DNA of 64,000 bases from Myxococcales bacterium (GTDB lineage Bacteria > Myxococcota_A > UBA9160 > SMWR01): contig JADFQO010000006.1 of the NCBI GenBank assembly GCA_022561775.1, forward strand, positions 50,289 through 114,288, read 5' to 3'. The notes beneath the pieces are model-generated. The model saw nothing but the letters and a program-made list of their open reading frames with translations, had not been told where the DNA came from and did not search any database. The position numbers and the translations under genes are program-made. Every line of letters starts with the position of its first letter. The stretch's first letter is position 1. Below, piece after piece: positions 1 through 9,627 of this stretch.

Positions 1-329
1 GTTCCGGTGCGGTTTCCCTTCTGGGTCATCTGGATCGCGCCGTTGATCTGAGCGCCTTCCGCGACGACGAGCTTGGGCGCGGCGACATCGCCTTCGACCC
101 GTCCGGTCGCCTGGATTTCGACGCGCTCGAGGCCGACCACGTTGCCGATCACGTGGCCGATGATCACGATGCCCTTCGCGTGGATTTCAGCCTTCACGTG
201 GCCGTCTGCGCCAATCGTGAGTTGGCTGTTCGGGAGATCCACCTTTCCTTCGACATGGCCCTCAATCACCATGTCTTCGTTGCCCGTCAGGTCGCCCCGG
301 ATGGAGATCGATTTACCGATGTTCGCCAC
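1..329 (-). CDS. Bactofilin (polymer-forming cytoskeletal protein), 3' part outside window
   Basis: Bactofilins self-assemble into nucleotide-free filaments of right-handed beta-helix and act in cell shape, polar scaffolding or chromosome organisation. The visible 109 residues start MANIGKSISIRGDLTGNED and run through short beta-helix turns rich in G, V and I (IEGHVEGKV, TIGADGHVKAEI, IIGHVIGNV, TGRVEGDV), the usual bactofilin pattern. The GTG start at 329 is supported by a GAGGAGG ribosome-binding site seven bases upstream. The C-terminus lies beyond the left edge. It reads in the same direction as the TolC-like gene about 200 bp upstream, so co-transcription is possible. The family is clear; the cellular role is not. 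Confidence 0.85.
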   Translation of the reverse strand, partial: MANIGKSISIRGDLTGNEDMVIEGHVEGKVDLPNSQLTIGADGHVKAEIHAKGIVIIGHVIGNVVGLERVEIQATGRVEGDVAAPKLVVAEGAQINGAIQMTQKGNRTG

Positions 330-471
330 GTTGCTTCCCTCCTCGTTGGGATGTTGGCGGCGAGCGCCGCTCGGATTCGGTGTCGGCGCGGGGGCCGATG
401 AGCGCGCTGCGCTCTCGGTACCGGCGCGACCTTCTCGCTTCCCGTCAAATAGACTCAAGCTCTCCCCCTGT

Positions 472-493
472 CTCCTGCCGAGCGTAGCAGGAG
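472..493. other. Perfect 7-bp stem-loop between TolC-like gene and bactofilin
   Basis: CTCCTGC at 472-478 is the exact inverse of GCAGGAG at 487-493, with an 8-base loop. It lies just past the stop of the TolC-like gene (minus strand) and before the bactofilin start. No T-run follows on the minus strand, so it is not a canonical intrinsic terminator. It may be an mRNA processing or attenuation hairpin. Confidence 0.4.
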
Positions 494-528
494 TTACGCC
501 ATTTCCCCGCGTCGACCCGCCCATCTTC

Positions 529-2175
529 CTACTGGACCGCGCTGACCTTGTCTATCGCGATATTGCGATTCGCCAGGATGCTTCCCTGCGCGCGGCTGAG
601 GCCGGTGACCGATGTGCGGTACAGCCGGATGGCGTTGATTTCCCGGCTCTCGGCCTCCACGAAGTCTTCCTCGCGCAGCAGTACGTCGAAGGGCGTGGAC
701 TCGCCGTACTCGAGGCGGATTCTCTCCGCGCGGAGCTGTTCGGCAGACGCTTCCGCAGCCCGCTGCGCGGCCTCGATCCCCTCCTGTGAGGACTGGAGGT
801 CGCGCACCGCCTTTCGAATTTCGAGGATGATGTTCTGCTCGAGTCGCCGCTTGTCGGCGATGGCTCGGCGCAGAGCGAGCTCGCCTTGGGATACCTGCGA
901 ACGCGCCGCCGTGTTGGGAATCGGAATCGACAGCACCGCGCGGGCCGTGAATTGATCGGCTGCGTCGTCCGTTAGGAAGCCGTTGAGGGTGTCTCCGAAG
1001 CCGCCTTCTGATACGGAGCCAACCGAGAGATTCGGATTCTGGCGTCCCGCGAGCCCGCGATTGCCGTAATTGAATTGAAGATCCAACCTGGGCAGGCGCC
1101 CGTTCTTGGCGAACTTCAGTTCGAGCTTCTGGCGCTCGATCGCGTCGTCTGCGATTTTGAGTTCGGGTCGCCGTTCGAAGGCTCGCCGCGTCGCCTGCTC
1201 GGTATCGATGTGGTAGGTCACGTAGTCTTTCGGGTGATCGGTGGGTTTGATGCGGAGCGTCGAGTCGGCGGTCAAGCCCGTACCCAGAACGAGATTGGTC
1301 AGTCCATCCTGTGCGGTGCGATAGCGATTATCGGCAGCGATGAGGTTGAAATCTCGCTCGGCGACGCCGGCTTCGGCTTCCACCACCTCGACCCTGGATA
1401 CGACGCCCACCTCGTACTGGGTCTCGGTCTGGCCGAGCAGGGCTTGGGCGGTCTCGAGACTCTTCTGGGCGACGCGCTTCTGATCGCTGGTCGCGATCAG
1501 ATTCCAGTAGGCGTCTTCCACCGCTTGCACCGTATCCATCACCTGGCGCCGAAAGTTCTCGAGCGATTCGTCGTAGCGCACGCGCGTCGTCTTGACCCGT
1601 GTCCAGGCCTCGTTCCAGATCAGACCCCGCAGCAGGGGCTGTGTAACGCTCAACGAAAATGAGGAACGATACTCGGGAGAAAAGCTCTGAACCGGTAGAT
1701 TGGTCGTGCTGCGCTCCGCGTCGAATTGAAAATTGTATTCCGAGCCCAGGTAGGGAAGAAGCCCGCGGAAACCTCCGAAACCGTCATAGCTATCGCTGAT
1801 GCTCACGCTATCCGTTCCCAAACCTTCGAGGATAAAGGAACTCGGATTCTCGATGTCCGAATAGCCGAACTCGGCGAAGAACTCCGGATCGTAGGCCCCC
1901 CAGGCCTGGGTTTCCTGCTCGCCCGCGATCAGCGGCGTGAAGCGCTGGACTTCGACGTCCAGATTGTTCTGGAGCGCGAGCTGGATCGACTCTTCGAGTG
2001 AAAGGTGCATCGTCAGCAAATCGTCGGTGTCCGGCGCGACCGGATCGGCTGCCGCGCTAGCAGTGGCGGAGTCCGTGGCGATCTCCGGCAACCCGGAGTC
2101 CAGATCGTCACCCGGCGCCGTGGCTGCAATCAACGAGACGAGCGACACAATGGGCCAGGAACTGCGGAAATTCAT
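529..2175 (-). CDS. TolC family outer-membrane efflux protein
   Basis: A 548-residue outer-membrane channel of the OEP/TolC family, which forms trimeric beta-barrel and alpha-helical tunnels for tripartite efflux pumps or type I secretion. The start at 2175 follows a GGAGGAG site and gives a signal peptide (MNFRSSWPIVSLVSLIAATA). Two OEP repeats follow, at about 90-290 and 300-530, with the long heptad-rich helices typical of the tunnel (for example AVEDAYWNLIATSDQKRVAQ and QSSQEGIEAAQRAAEASAEQ). A further in-frame start upstream at 2304 would add 43 residues without a signal peptide and overlap the divergent ispD side, so it is less likely. No inner-membrane pump or adaptor gene is adjacent, so the partner is unknown. 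Confidence 0.88.
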   Translation of the reverse strand: MNFRSSWPIVSLVSLIAATAPGDDLDSGLPEIATDSATASAAADPVAPDTDDLLTMHLSLEESIQLALQNNLDVEVQRFTPLIAGEQETQAWGAYDPEFFAEFGYSDIENPSSFILEGLGTDSVSISDSYDGFGGFRGLLPYLGSEYNFQFDAERSTTNLPVQSFSPEYRSSFSLSVTQPLLRGLIWNEAWTRVKTTRVRYDESLENFRRQVMDTVQAVEDAYWNLIATSDQKRVAQKSLETAQALLGQTETQYEVGVVSRVEVVEAEAGVAERDFNLIAADNRYRTAQDGLTNLVLGTGLTADSTLRIKPTDHPKDYVTYHIDTEQATRRAFERRPELKIADDAIERQKLELKFAKNGRLPRLDLQFNYGNRGLAGRQNPNLSVGSVSEGGFGDTLNGFLTDDAADQFTARAVLSIPIPNTAARSQVSQGELALRRAIADKRRLEQNIILEIRKAVRDLQSSQEGIEAAQRAAEASAEQLRAERIRLEYGESTPFDVLLREEDFVEAESREINAIRLYRTSVTGLSRAQGSILANRNIAIDKVSAVQ

Positions 2176-2321
2176 AGCGGGTGCTCCTCCGGTCAGATGC
2201 TGTGCGCAACTGTAACAGCTGTCTGGAGCGTCCTGCAGCAGCCGCTCCGAGTGGACTCGTTGATCTGCGCTGGGATCGGATTGCCGGGCATCTGAGCGGC
2301 GCACTCGGCTATCCTGACCCC

Positions 2322-3032
2322 ATGCGTGTTGCCGCCCTCGTGCTCGGCGCCGGACGAGGCGAGCGCCTCGGAGAGCCTGTTCCCAAGGCCTTCGTGCTGC
2401 TATGCGGAAAACCGCTGCTGGTTCGCGCTCTGGTGGCGATGGCGGCGGCGCCCGAAATCGGCGTCGTGATGCCCGTCATCGGGCCTTCTGACCTTTCGCG
2501 ACTGAAGGCACTCGAGTCCGAGCTGGCATCGATTCCCGGATTGCACCCGCCGGCGATCGGCGGCGCTGAGCGGCAGGATTCGATGACGGCAGGGCTCACC
2601 GCGCTTCCCCCGGATGTGAGTTTCGTCGCAGTGCACGACGCCGCGCGCCCACTGGTCGCCACCGAAGCGATCAGCCGCGTGGTGGTCGCCGCGTGCCACA
2701 GTGGTGCTGCGATTCTCGCGATTCCGGTGCGCGACACCATCAAGCGGGTGCGCGAAGGACTGATCGTGGAGACTCCGAGTCGATCGGAGTGTTACGCGGC
2801 ACAGACCCCGCAGGTATTTCGCGTCGAAGTGTTGCGCGAAGCGTTGGAGAAAGCGGCTGCCGAAGGGTTCATCGGCACGGACGAAGCGGAAATCGTCGAG
2901 CGGATCGGCGTCCCGGTCACGGTAGTGCCCGGTGACCCGAGCAATATCAAGATCACTGATCGAGCGGACCTCATCGCAGCGGAACGTTGGTTGCGCGATC
3001 AGCGTGAAGGCGAGACGGGAGGAGCGATATGA
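2322..3032 (+). CDS. ispD: 2-C-methyl-D-erythritol 4-phosphate cytidylyltransferase
   Basis: Converts MEP and CTP to 4-diphosphocytidyl-2-C-methylerythritol in the MEP isoprenoid pathway, in the cytoplasm. The 236 residues match the family length. The nucleotide-binding loop LVLGAGRGERLG is at 7-18 with K22. Other family motifs are GGAERQDSM (80-88), VHDAARP (104-110), QTPQVF (161-166), TDEAE (186-190) and PSNIKIT near 206-212. The ATG at 2322 is chosen because the family starts right at this loop. Its stop overlaps the ispF start by four bases (ATGA), so the two are translationally coupled. It begins the ispD-ispF-cysS-uvrB-uvrC run. Confidence 0.96.
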   Translation: MRVAALVLGAGRGERLGEPVPKAFVLLCGKPLLVRALVAMAAAPEIGVVMPVIGPSDLSRLKALESELASIPGLHPPAIGGAERQDSMTAGLTALPPDVSFVAVHDAARPLVATEAISRVVVAACHSGAAILAIPVRDTIKRVREGLIVETPSRSECYAAQTPQVFRVEVLREALEKAAAEGFIGTDEAEIVERIGVPVTVVPGDPSNIKITDRADLIAAERWLRDQREGETGGAI

Positions 3033-3508
3033 GAATTGGTCAGGGATTCGACGTGCATCAGCTCGTAACAGGTCGGCCGCTCGTGCTCGGCGGCGTCGAA
3101 ATTCCCTTCGAGCGTGGCCTGGAGGGGCACTCGGATGGCGACGTGCTGCTACACGCGGTGGCGAGTGCGCTACTCGGCGCGCTCGGCGAGGGGGATCTGG
3201 GTCGGCATTTTCCATCATCGGATCCAGCGTTGGCCGGCATTGCGAGCACGGAGATCCTCGCGCGGGTTGCAGAGCGCGTGCGCGAGCGCGGCTATGGGTT
3301 GGCCAATCTCGACGCCACGATCGTCGCACAGGCGCCTCGATTGGCCGAAACCCTCGACAAGATGCGCGGGGTTATCGCGGATGTGCTCGGTGTCGACGCT
3401 GACTGCGTCAACGTCAAGGTGACGAGCACGGATCGCCTCGGCGCGATCGGAAGGGGCGAGGGCATCGCCGCACAGGCGGTTGCGCTTCTCGTCGAAGTGG
3501 GCGGTTAG
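3029..3508 (+). CDS. ispF: 2-C-methyl-D-erythritol 2,4-cyclodiphosphate synthase
   Basis: Cyclises CDP-methylerythritol 2-phosphate to MEcPP with release of CMP, two steps after IspD. It acts as a cytoplasmic zinc-dependent homotrimer. At 159 residues it has the family length. The zinc ligands D8, H10 and H42 are visible (GFDVHQL; LEGHSDGDVLLHA). The C-terminal TSTDRLGAIGRGEGIA stretch is the substrate and trimer loop. The start overlaps the ispD stop by four bases, and cysS follows after 12 bases. Confidence 0.96.
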   Translation: MRIGQGFDVHQLVTGRPLVLGGVEIPFERGLEGHSDGDVLLHAVASALLGALGEGDLGRHFPSSDPALAGIASTEILARVAERVRERGYGLANLDATIVAQAPRLAETLDKMRGVIADVLGVDADCVNVKVTSTDRLGAIGRGEGIAAQAVALLVEVGG

Positions 3509-3520
3509 GGGCGGGCCGAG

Positions 3521-4927
3521 GTGCAACCGCTCGTTCTCTACAACACGCGGACGCGCAGCAAAGAGATCTTCGAACCCATCGAGGAGAGACACGTGCGCGT
3601 CTACACCTGCGGTCCGACCGTCTACGCGCCCCAGCACATCGGCAATCTCCGCTCGCAGCTTTTCGCGGACCTGTTGAAGCGCGCTCTGCTCGCGCAGGGC
3701 TATCGCGTCACCCACGTCATCAACATCACGGACGTGGGTCATCTGACCGACGATGCGGACGCAGGCGAGGACAAGATGGAGCGCGCGGCCGCCGAGCGCG
3801 GCACGACCGCTCGTGAAATCGCCGAGCAGTACACCGACCAATGGCTGCGAGACCGCGAAAGGGTGGGCTGCCTGTCACCCGAAGTGCTTTGCAAGGCGAC
3901 CGAACACATTGCCGAGCAGATCTCGTTGATCGAGGTGTTGGAACAGAAGGGTCTCAGTTACCGAATCGAAGACGGCATCTATTTCGACATCTCGAAATTT
4001 CCCCGCTACACGGAGTTTGCACGACTTGATCTCGAAGCCCAGGTCGGGGGAGGGCGCATCGGCGACGTTCCGGGCAAGCGCAATTCCGCCGACTTTGCGC
4101 TCTGGAAGTTTCCCGCATCCGGTACGCTGCGGCAGCAGGAGTGGGATTCGCCGTGGGGGCGCGGCTTTCCGGGATGGCACATCGAGTGCTCGGCGATGAG
4201 CCGAAAATATCTCGGAAACCAATTCGATATTCACAGCGGGGGCGTCGATCACATCGGGGTTCATCACACCAATGAGATCGCACAGAGCGAATCTGCGGAC
4301 GACGTCCATCCGTGGGTGCGGTTCTGGCTCCACGGCGAGTTTCTCGATCTTCGCGGTAAGAAGATGTCGAAATCGATCGGGAATCTCTGCGTACTCGACG
4401 ACCTGATCGATCGTGGAATCGCTCCGCTCGCATTTCGGTACTTCAGCCTGCAGGCCCACTACCGCCAGCAGCAGACCTTCACGGATGAAGCGATCGAATC
4501 CGCGGCCACCGGTTACGACCGGCTCGTCGCCCACGCCGCGGAGCTGCGCGCCGCACGGGGAGACTGTGAGGTGAGCAAGCTCGAACCCCTGCGGGAGCGA
4601 TTCTGGGACGCGGTACGGGACGATCTCAATGCGCCGCGCGCGCTCGCGGTAACTTGGGAGGCCGTGCGAAGCGAGGGCCTGGGTGCGGCGGAGCGTTGGG
4701 CGCTGTTGCGTGAGTTTGATGTCTTTCTCGGGCTCGATCTGCAAGCCGCGATCCCGCGCTCGCAGATCGCCGAAAGCGACCCGCGCATTGATGCGCTGGT
4801 CGCTGAGCGCGAAGCCGCGCGCGCAAGGCGCGACTTCGCGGAGTCCGACCGCATTCGCGATGTGCTCGCGGCCGAGGGCATCGCGATTGACGACACCCCA
4901 GACGGACCGCGCTGGAGGCGTGGGTGA
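3521..4927 (+). CDS. cysS: Cysteinyl-tRNA synthetase
   Basis: Class I aminoacyl-tRNA synthetase that charges tRNA-Cys. The 468 residues include C30 of the zinc site within [15 protein letters not shown]; the HIGH box reads HIGN here. Also present are [10 protein letters not shown] with further zinc ligands, [20 protein letters not shown], and the KMSKS loop ([10 protein letters not shown]). The C-terminal helical anticodon-stem domain ends [19 protein letters not shown], as usual. The GTG start at 3521 sits 12 bases after ispF. The stop overlaps the uvrB start by four bases (GTGA), so all three genes are probably on one transcript. Confidence 0.95.
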   Translation: MQPLVLYNTRTRSKEIFEPIEERHVRVYTCGPTVYAPQHIGNLRSQLFADLLKRALLAQGYRVTHVINITDVGHLTDDADAGEDKMERAAAERGTTAREIAEQYTDQWLRDRERVGCLSPEVLCKATEHIAEQISLIEVLEQKGLSYRIEDGIYFDISKFPRYTEFARLDLEAQVGGGRIGDVPGKRNSADFALWKFPASGTLRQQEWDSPWGRGFPGWHIECSAMSRKYLGNQFDIHSGGVDHIGVHHTNEIAQSESADDVHPWVRFWLHGEFLDLRGKKMSKSIGNLCVLDDLIDRGIAPLAFRYFSLQAHYRQQQTFTDEAIESAATGYDRLVAHAAELRAARGDCEVSKLEPLRERFWDAVRDDLNAPRALAVTWEAVRSEGLGAAERWALLREFDVFLGLDLQAAIPRSQIAESDPRIDALVAEREAARARRDFAESDRIRDVLAAEGIAIDDTPDGPRWRRG

Positions 4928-6990
4928 GCGTCGAGTCCAGCCCGTCGCGAAGCGGTCGTGGGGCCGGCGGCGGCGTGAAGCTCTCGGCAGCGAGCGGCAA
5001 TTCCTCCTCCAGTGGCTTCCGCCTGGTCACCGAGTTCACCCCAAAGGGCGACCAGCCCGAGGCAATTCGCGCGCTCGTGGAGGGGGTGTTGCGCGGCGAC
5101 CCGCACCAGACCCTGCTCGGCGTTACCGGCAGCGGAAAGTCCTTCACGATCGCCTGCGTGGTGGAGCAGGTCAACCGCCCGACCCTCGTAATGGCGCCGA
5201 ACAAGACACTTGCCGCGCAGCTCTACTCGGAGTTCAGCGATCTCTTCCCCGACAACGCGGTGGAGTACTTCGTTTCCTACTACGACTACTACCAGCCCGA
5301 GGCCTACATCGCGGCATCGGATACCTACATCGAGAAAGACTCATCGATCAACGACGAGATCGACAAGCTCCGTCACTCCGCCACTCACGCGCTGCTGACG
5401 CGACGTGACGTGCTGGTGGTGGCGAGCGTGTCCTGCATTTTCGGCCTCGGTGCGCCCGAGACCTACGGCGATATGCACGTCTACATCGAGAACGGGATGT
5501 CGCTGGTGCGCGACGATCTGCTGCGCCGACTGGTGGAGATGCTCTACGAGCGCAACGACGTGGACTTTCACCGCGGTACGTTCCGGGTGCGCGGTGACGT
5601 CGTCGAGATCTTCCCGCAATACGAAGCGGACCGCGCGATCCGGGTCGAATTTTTCGGCGACGAGGTTGAGGCGCTGGCCGAGATCGACCCGCTGCGCGGC
5701 AAGGTTGTGTCGAGGCCAAGACGCGCGATGATCTATCCCGCGAGTCACTACGTGGCAACCCGAGACACCGTTCGGGTGGCCCTCGAGGGAATCCAGGGGG
5801 AGTTGCAGGAGCGAATTGCGCACTTCCGCGCGGCCAACAAACTGCTCGAGGCGCAGCGGATCGAACAGCGGACGATGTACGACATCGAGATGCTCAGCGA
5901 GATGGGATTCTGTCACGGTGTCGAGAACTACTCTCGCTGGCTCGACGGACGCGAGGCCGGTGAAACTCCCAGCACGCTCTTCGATTATTTTCCCGATGAC
6001 CTCCTGGTCGTACTCGACGAGAGTCACATCACCGTCCCGCAGATCGGCGGGATGTTTCGGGGAGATCGCTCGCGCAAGGAAACCCTCGTTGAATTCGGTT
6101 TTCGCCTGCCCTCCGCACTCGACAACCGTCCATTGCGGTTCGAGGAATGGGAGCTACGCGCCCCTCAGCGTATTTACGTGTCCGCTACGCCCGCCGACTT
6201 CGAGCTGGAGCGTTCGAAGGGTGTCGTGGTCGAGCAGATCATTCGCCCGACGGGCCTGACAGATCCACAGGTGGAGGTGCGACCGGCGACGGGTCAGGTC
6301 GACGATCTATTGGGTGAGATCCGCAGCTGCGTCGCAGCCGGTGGAAGGGTACTCGTGACCACTCTCACCAAGCGCATGGCGGAAGAACTGACCGAGTACT
6401 ACGACGAACTCGGTTTGCGGGTTCGCTATCTGCACAGCGACATTCGCACGTTCGAGCGGATGGAGATCATCCGCGAATTGCGCGAGGGGGTGTTCGACGT
6501 GCTGATTGGCATCAACCTGCTGCGCGAGGGGCTCGACATCCCGGAAGTATCGCTCGTGGGGATCCTCGACGCCGACAAGGAGGGTTTCCTGCGCTCGGCC
6601 CGCTCTCTGATTCAAACCATCGGCCGTGCCGCGCGCAACGTGAACGGCCGCGTCATCCTGTTTGCGGACAAAGAGACCGATTCGATCCGGAAGACACTGA
6701 TGGAGACGAACCGCAGGCGGGAACATCAACGGCGCTACAACGCTGAAAATGGGATCACTCCGACAACGATCGTGAAGCGCATTGTGGACATGCGCGATTC
6801 CATCTGGACCCGGGATCACGTGACGGTTCCGGAGGCACAGCCGCGCATTCCGATCCACGAGATCCCCGAGCTCATCGAGGGCTTGAAACGCGAGATGCGC
6901 GAATCGGCGAAGGCGCTCGAATTCGAGCGCGCTGCCGAACTTCGCGATCAGATTGAGGAGCTCGAGTCAGAGCGCCTGCGTGTGGGTTGA
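4924..6990 (+). CDS. uvrB: Excinuclease ABC subunit B
   Basis: The damage-verifying helicase-like subunit of UvrABC nucleotide excision repair. It is loaded by UvrA and recruits UvrC. The 688 residues carry Walker A (GVTGSGKS) at about 66-73, the beta-hairpin with [10 protein letters not shown], helicase motifs ending in [11 protein letters not shown], and a C-terminal UVR motif ([18 protein letters not shown]) that docks UvrC. The first 30 or so residues are a Ser/Gly-rich extension not found in most UvrB proteins; the GTG start is set by the four-base overlap with cysS. The gene also overlaps uvrC by four bases, consistent with coupled synthesis of the two nuclease subunits. Confidence 0.97.
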   Translation: MSVESSPSRSGRGAGGGVKLSAASGNSSSSGFRLVTEFTPKGDQPEAIRALVEGVLRGDPHQTLLGVTGSGKSFTIACVVEQVNRPTLVMAPNKTLAAQLYSEFSDLFPDNAVEYFVSYYDYYQPEAYIAASDTYIEKDSSINDEIDKLRHSATHALLTRRDVLVVASVSCIFGLGAPETYGDMHVYIENGMSLVRDDLLRRLVEMLYERNDVDFHRGTFRVRGDVVEIFPQYEADRAIRVEFFGDEVEALAEIDPLRGKVVSRPRRAMIYPASHYVATRDTVRVALEGIQGELQERIAHFRAANKLLEAQRIEQRTMYDIEMLSEMGFCHGVENYSRWLDGREAGETPSTLFDYFPDDLLVVLDESHITVPQIGGMFRGDRSRKETLVEFGFRLPSALDNRPLRFEEWELRAPQRIYVSATPADFELERSKGVVVEQIIRPTGLTDPQVEVRPATGQVDDLLGEIRSCVAAGGRVLVTTLTKRMAEELTEYYDELGLRVRYLHSDIRTFERMEIIRELREGVFDVLIGINLLREGLDIPEVSLVGILDADKEGFLRSARSLIQTIGRAARNVNGRVILFADKETDSIRKTLMETNRRREHQRRYNAENGITPTTIVKRIVDMRDSIWTRDHVTVPEAQPRIPIHEIPELIEGLKREMRESAKALEFERAAELRDQIEELESERLRVG

Positions 6991-8915
6991 GGATGGGGAT
7001 CGGCGAGACCGCAGAATCACTACCGACCCAGCCGGGTGTCTATCTGTTCAAGGGAGAGAACGATCGCGTTCTCTACGTTGGCAAGGCCCAGAATCTGCGC
7101 GCGCGCGTGCGCAGCTACTTGAGCGGTGGCGACGGCCGCTACCAGATTCCACAGCTCGTGGAGCGGATCCGCAACGTAGATGTCGTGGTCACGCCGTCCG
7201 TGAAAGACGCGCTCCTGCTCGAAAATGAACTCATCAAGCGCCACAAACCGCCGTTCAACGTGCGCCTGCGGGATGATAAGCAATACCTAGCGCTGCGCCT
7301 GGATCCTGCAGAGCGCTGGCCGCGCGTCACCCAGGTGCGCCGGTTTCGTCGTGACGGCGCCCAGTATTTCGGACCCTTCACCTCCAGCCTCGCCGTGAAG
7401 TCCGCGGTATCTACACTGCACAGGATCTTCCCACTGCGCTCGTGTAGCAATGCGGTCTTTCGAGATTACGCGAGGAGAGGGAGACCGTGCATCGAATTCG
7501 AGATGAAGCGCTGCCTCGGGCCCTGTTGTGATCTCGTCAACGAGACCGACTACGCGGAACTCGTCCGCGGTACGGCGCTGTTCTTGCGCGGTCGCTCCAA
7601 TGAACTGGTCGCGCATCTGAGCGAGAAGATGCAGAAGGCGGGTGAGCAGGAGCGTTTCGAGGAGGCCGCGCGCCTGCGCGATCAGATTTCGAATGTCGAG
7701 AAGAGTGTCGAACGCCAGCGCATCGTTTCTGAGAAACCCGTAGATCGGGACGTATTTGGGCTGGCGCGCAATGGCGGCGAAGTCGAGGTGCAGGTGCTCC
7801 ACGTTCGCGAGGGCCGCGTGGTTGGCACACAGGGTTACAGTTTTTCGAACGTGCGAGTCGATGATGGCGAAGTGATCAGCTCGTTTCTCGGTCAGTTCTA
7901 CGGCACCGAAAAAGGGCGTCAGATTCCCACCGAGGTGCTCGCCCCGACGGAAATTGTCGACGATGGTGGGCTGGAAGCGCTGCTCCGGGATCAATTCGGC
8001 AAGAAGGTGTCCTTCAGGGTTCCGCGTCGCGGTCCTTTGCGCGAGTTGCTGGCGTTTGCGGCTGCGAATGCTGAGGTGGGACTTTTGCGCCGACTCGAAG
8101 CCCGCGACAGCATCGACGCAGTCCTCGATGAGCTTCGCGAACGACTGGCCTTGTCGGAGATTCCGAGGCGGATCGAGTGCTACGACGTTTCGACGTTTCG
8201 CGATTCCATTGCGGTGGCGAGTGGGGTGGTATTTCAGGACGGCGCGCCCTGCAAGGCGGACTACCGCCGCTATCGGATTCGCGAGGCCGCTCCCGACGAC
8301 GATCTCGCCTGTCTACGCGAAGTCTTCCAGCGGCGTTTCGCGCGAGTCGATTCCCAGCCCTTGCCCGATCTGCTGATGGTCGATGGAGGGCGCGGTCAAC
8401 TCGCGGTACTTCTGGCTGCGCTACACGACGCAGGCCTGCGTCGAGATGCAATTGCGCTTGCCAAAGAGCGCGATCTGGAGAGCGCATCCCCGCGTGTGCG
8501 CCGATCGGGTGGGCTCAAGTCGGAGCGCGTTTTCACACCCTCCCGCGTGGATCCCGTGATGCTGGCTCCGAGTTCGCGTAGCCTGCTCCTGCTCCAGCAT
8601 GTGCGCGACGAATCGCATCGTTTCGCGATCGAATTCCAACGCAAGCTCCGCGCCAAGGAGGGGATGACCTCGATTCTCGAAGAACTGCCCGGGATCGGGC
8701 CGGCGAAGCGCAGAGCGCTGCTTCGCCACCTCGGTTCGCTTCGCGCGGTGCGCGCTGCAAGTCAAGCCGAACTGTTGGAAGTACCCGGGATTTCGGCGCG
8801 CGACGCCGCGACCGTCTTTCGCTTCTTCGACCGCGCCAACGAGTCAGGTGGAGCGGTCGCGGCGTCGCGCGGACGGAAACTGGCTGCCCAAAAGGAAACA
8901 GAGGACCCCATTTGA
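6987..8915 (+). CDS. uvrC: Excinuclease ABC subunit C
   Basis: Dual-incision nuclease of nucleotide excision repair. In order it has an N-terminal GIY-YIG nuclease domain ([20 protein letters not shown], residues about 14-33), a cysteine-containing zone ([19 protein letters not shown]), a UVR domain near residue 225 ([19 protein letters not shown]), an RNase H-like C-terminal nuclease domain ([32 protein letters not shown]) and tandem helix-hairpin-helix motifs ([31 protein letters not shown]). The TTG at 6987 overlaps uvrB by four bases; an ATG at 6993 is an alternative start. Length (642) is normal. It ends the core repair/isoprenoid operon. Confidence 0.96.
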   Translation: MRMGIGETAESLPTQPGVYLFKGENDRVLYVGKAQNLRARVRSYLSGGDGRYQIPQLVERIRNVDVVVTPSVKDALLLENELIKRHKPPFNVRLRDDKQYLALRLDPAERWPRVTQVRRFRRDGAQYFGPFTSSLAVKSAVSTLHRIFPLRSCSNAVFRDYARRGRPCIEFEMKRCLGPCCDLVNETDYAELVRGTALFLRGRSNELVAHLSEKMQKAGEQERFEEAARLRDQISNVEKSVERQRIVSEKPVDRDVFGLARNGGEVEVQVLHVREGRVVGTQGYSFSNVRVDDGEVISSFLGQFYGTEKGRQIPTEVLAPTEIVDDGGLEALLRDQFGKKVSFRVPRRGPLRELLAFAAANAEVGLLRRLEARDSIDAVLDELRERLALSEIPRRIECYDVSTFRDSIAVASGVVFQDGAPCKADYRRYRIREAAPDDDLACLREVFQRRFARVDSQPLPDLLMVDGGRGQLAVLLAALHDAGLRRDAIALAKERDLESASPRVRRSGGLKSERVFTPSRVDPVMLAPSSRSLLLLQHVRDESHRFAIEFQRKLRAKEGMTSILEELPGIGPAKRRALLRHLGSLRAVRAASQAELLEVPGISARDAATVFRFFDRANESGGAVAASRGRKLAAQKETEDPI

Positions 8916-9008
8916 ACGCCCCGCGGCTTGCGCCCAAAGGCTCTCGGGAACGACTCTTTGCGACGGGAATTCAGCGGACTTAGGGATCTCTTGCCACTTT
9001 TTCATGTG

Positions 9009-9024
9009 TGGCATCGTTCTTGCT
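9009..9024 (+). promoter_or_regulatory. Sigma-54 type -24/-12 promoter
   Basis: TGGCAT, five bases, then TTGCT: GG at 9010-9011 and GC at 9022-9023 are separated by exactly ten bases, matching the RpoN consensus TGGCAY-N5-TTGCW. It sits in a short T-rich stretch after uvrC. Transcription would start near 9035, about 20 bases before the ATG of the 127-residue gene. An activator (enhancer-binding protein) would be needed; none is seen nearby. Confidence 0.65.
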
Positions 9025-9056
9025 CAAAGAACCCGCCAGAGGCGGGAGTCGAGACG

Positions 9057-9440
9057 ATGCGAGAAAAATCTGGGTTTCAAGCGCGAGCGCACGGATCCCG
9101 CCAGGCGGACCCCGAGCAGGTTCGATCCGATCTCGATGATCGCGGCATCGATCCGGAGTTCTCGCGGGTGATCGCCCAACGACTGATTGCGATCGCCCCG
9201 GATCTTTCGGAGCCCGCATACGCTGCGATTCTCGATGGCGTGTTAGCCGCCTACCACGTGCATCGCGAAATCTCGGGATCGAACGACGCGCGCTTCCGAC
9301 ACGGGAACGAACTTCGACGCGTGATGGAAGGGTTCACGGGTGAACTCCGCAAGCTCGATGAAGGCCTCCAGATGCTATCGGCCTACCTGGTCCGAATGCG
9401 CGCGCTGTTGTCCCGCGAGGGCTTTGGGAGCCTTCACTAA
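9057..9440 (+). CDS. Small conserved-looking protein of unknown function behind a sigma-54 promoter
   Basis: A 127-residue soluble, mostly alpha-helical protein; I do not recognise the family. The N-terminal 35 residues are charged and look disordered. The rest is predicted helix (FSRVIAQRLIAIAPDL; AAILDGVLAAYHVHREI; ELRKLDEGLQMLSAYLVRM). No signal peptide, membrane segment or metal motif is visible. The ATG at 9057 is chosen for its GGCGGGAG site eight bases upstream and its fit to the sigma-54 promoter at 9009; the frame stays open upstream to 8928, but that would include the promoter. It lies between uvrC and comEC and has its own promoter, so it may be an RpoN-dependent stress or motility gene. 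That is inference. Confidence 0.7.
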   Translation: MREKSGFQARAHGSRQADPEQVRSDLDDRGIDPEFSRVIAQRLIAIAPDLSEPAYAAILDGVLAAYHVHREISGSNDARFRHGNELRRVMEGFTGELRKLDEGLQMLSAYLVRMRALLSREGFGSLH

Positions 9441-9574
9441 ACGCCCGAGCAGGGCCGCCCGGGAAAACTGGGCCCCCGCCAGCAGAGGCCCACTGATTCG
9501 ATAAGGGTCCGGCGCGGGCGAGCTGGGGCCCAGTTGGCCGGGTCGATTGAAGAGGAGTGGCTTGGCTGGTTTGT

Positions 9575-9606
9575 GGGGGGGGGTGTGGGGGCGCTAGGTT
9601 TGGGGG
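9575..9606 (+). other. G-run cluster (possible G-quadruplex) upstream of comEC
   Basis: Runs of nine, five and five G residues at 9575-9583, 9587-9591 and 9602-9606 lie on the coding strand between the unknown gene and comEC. The nine-G run can supply two tetrad columns, so a four-column quadruplex is possible. It is within 60 bases of the proposed comEC start and could affect transcription or translation. Confidence 0.4.
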
Positions 9607-9627
9607 CCCGGTCCTCGGGTTCTTCGG

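Noticed and set aside
472..493. Stem-loop after the TolC-like gene considered as an intrinsic terminator.
   Set aside because: No T-run follows the stem on the transcribed strand.
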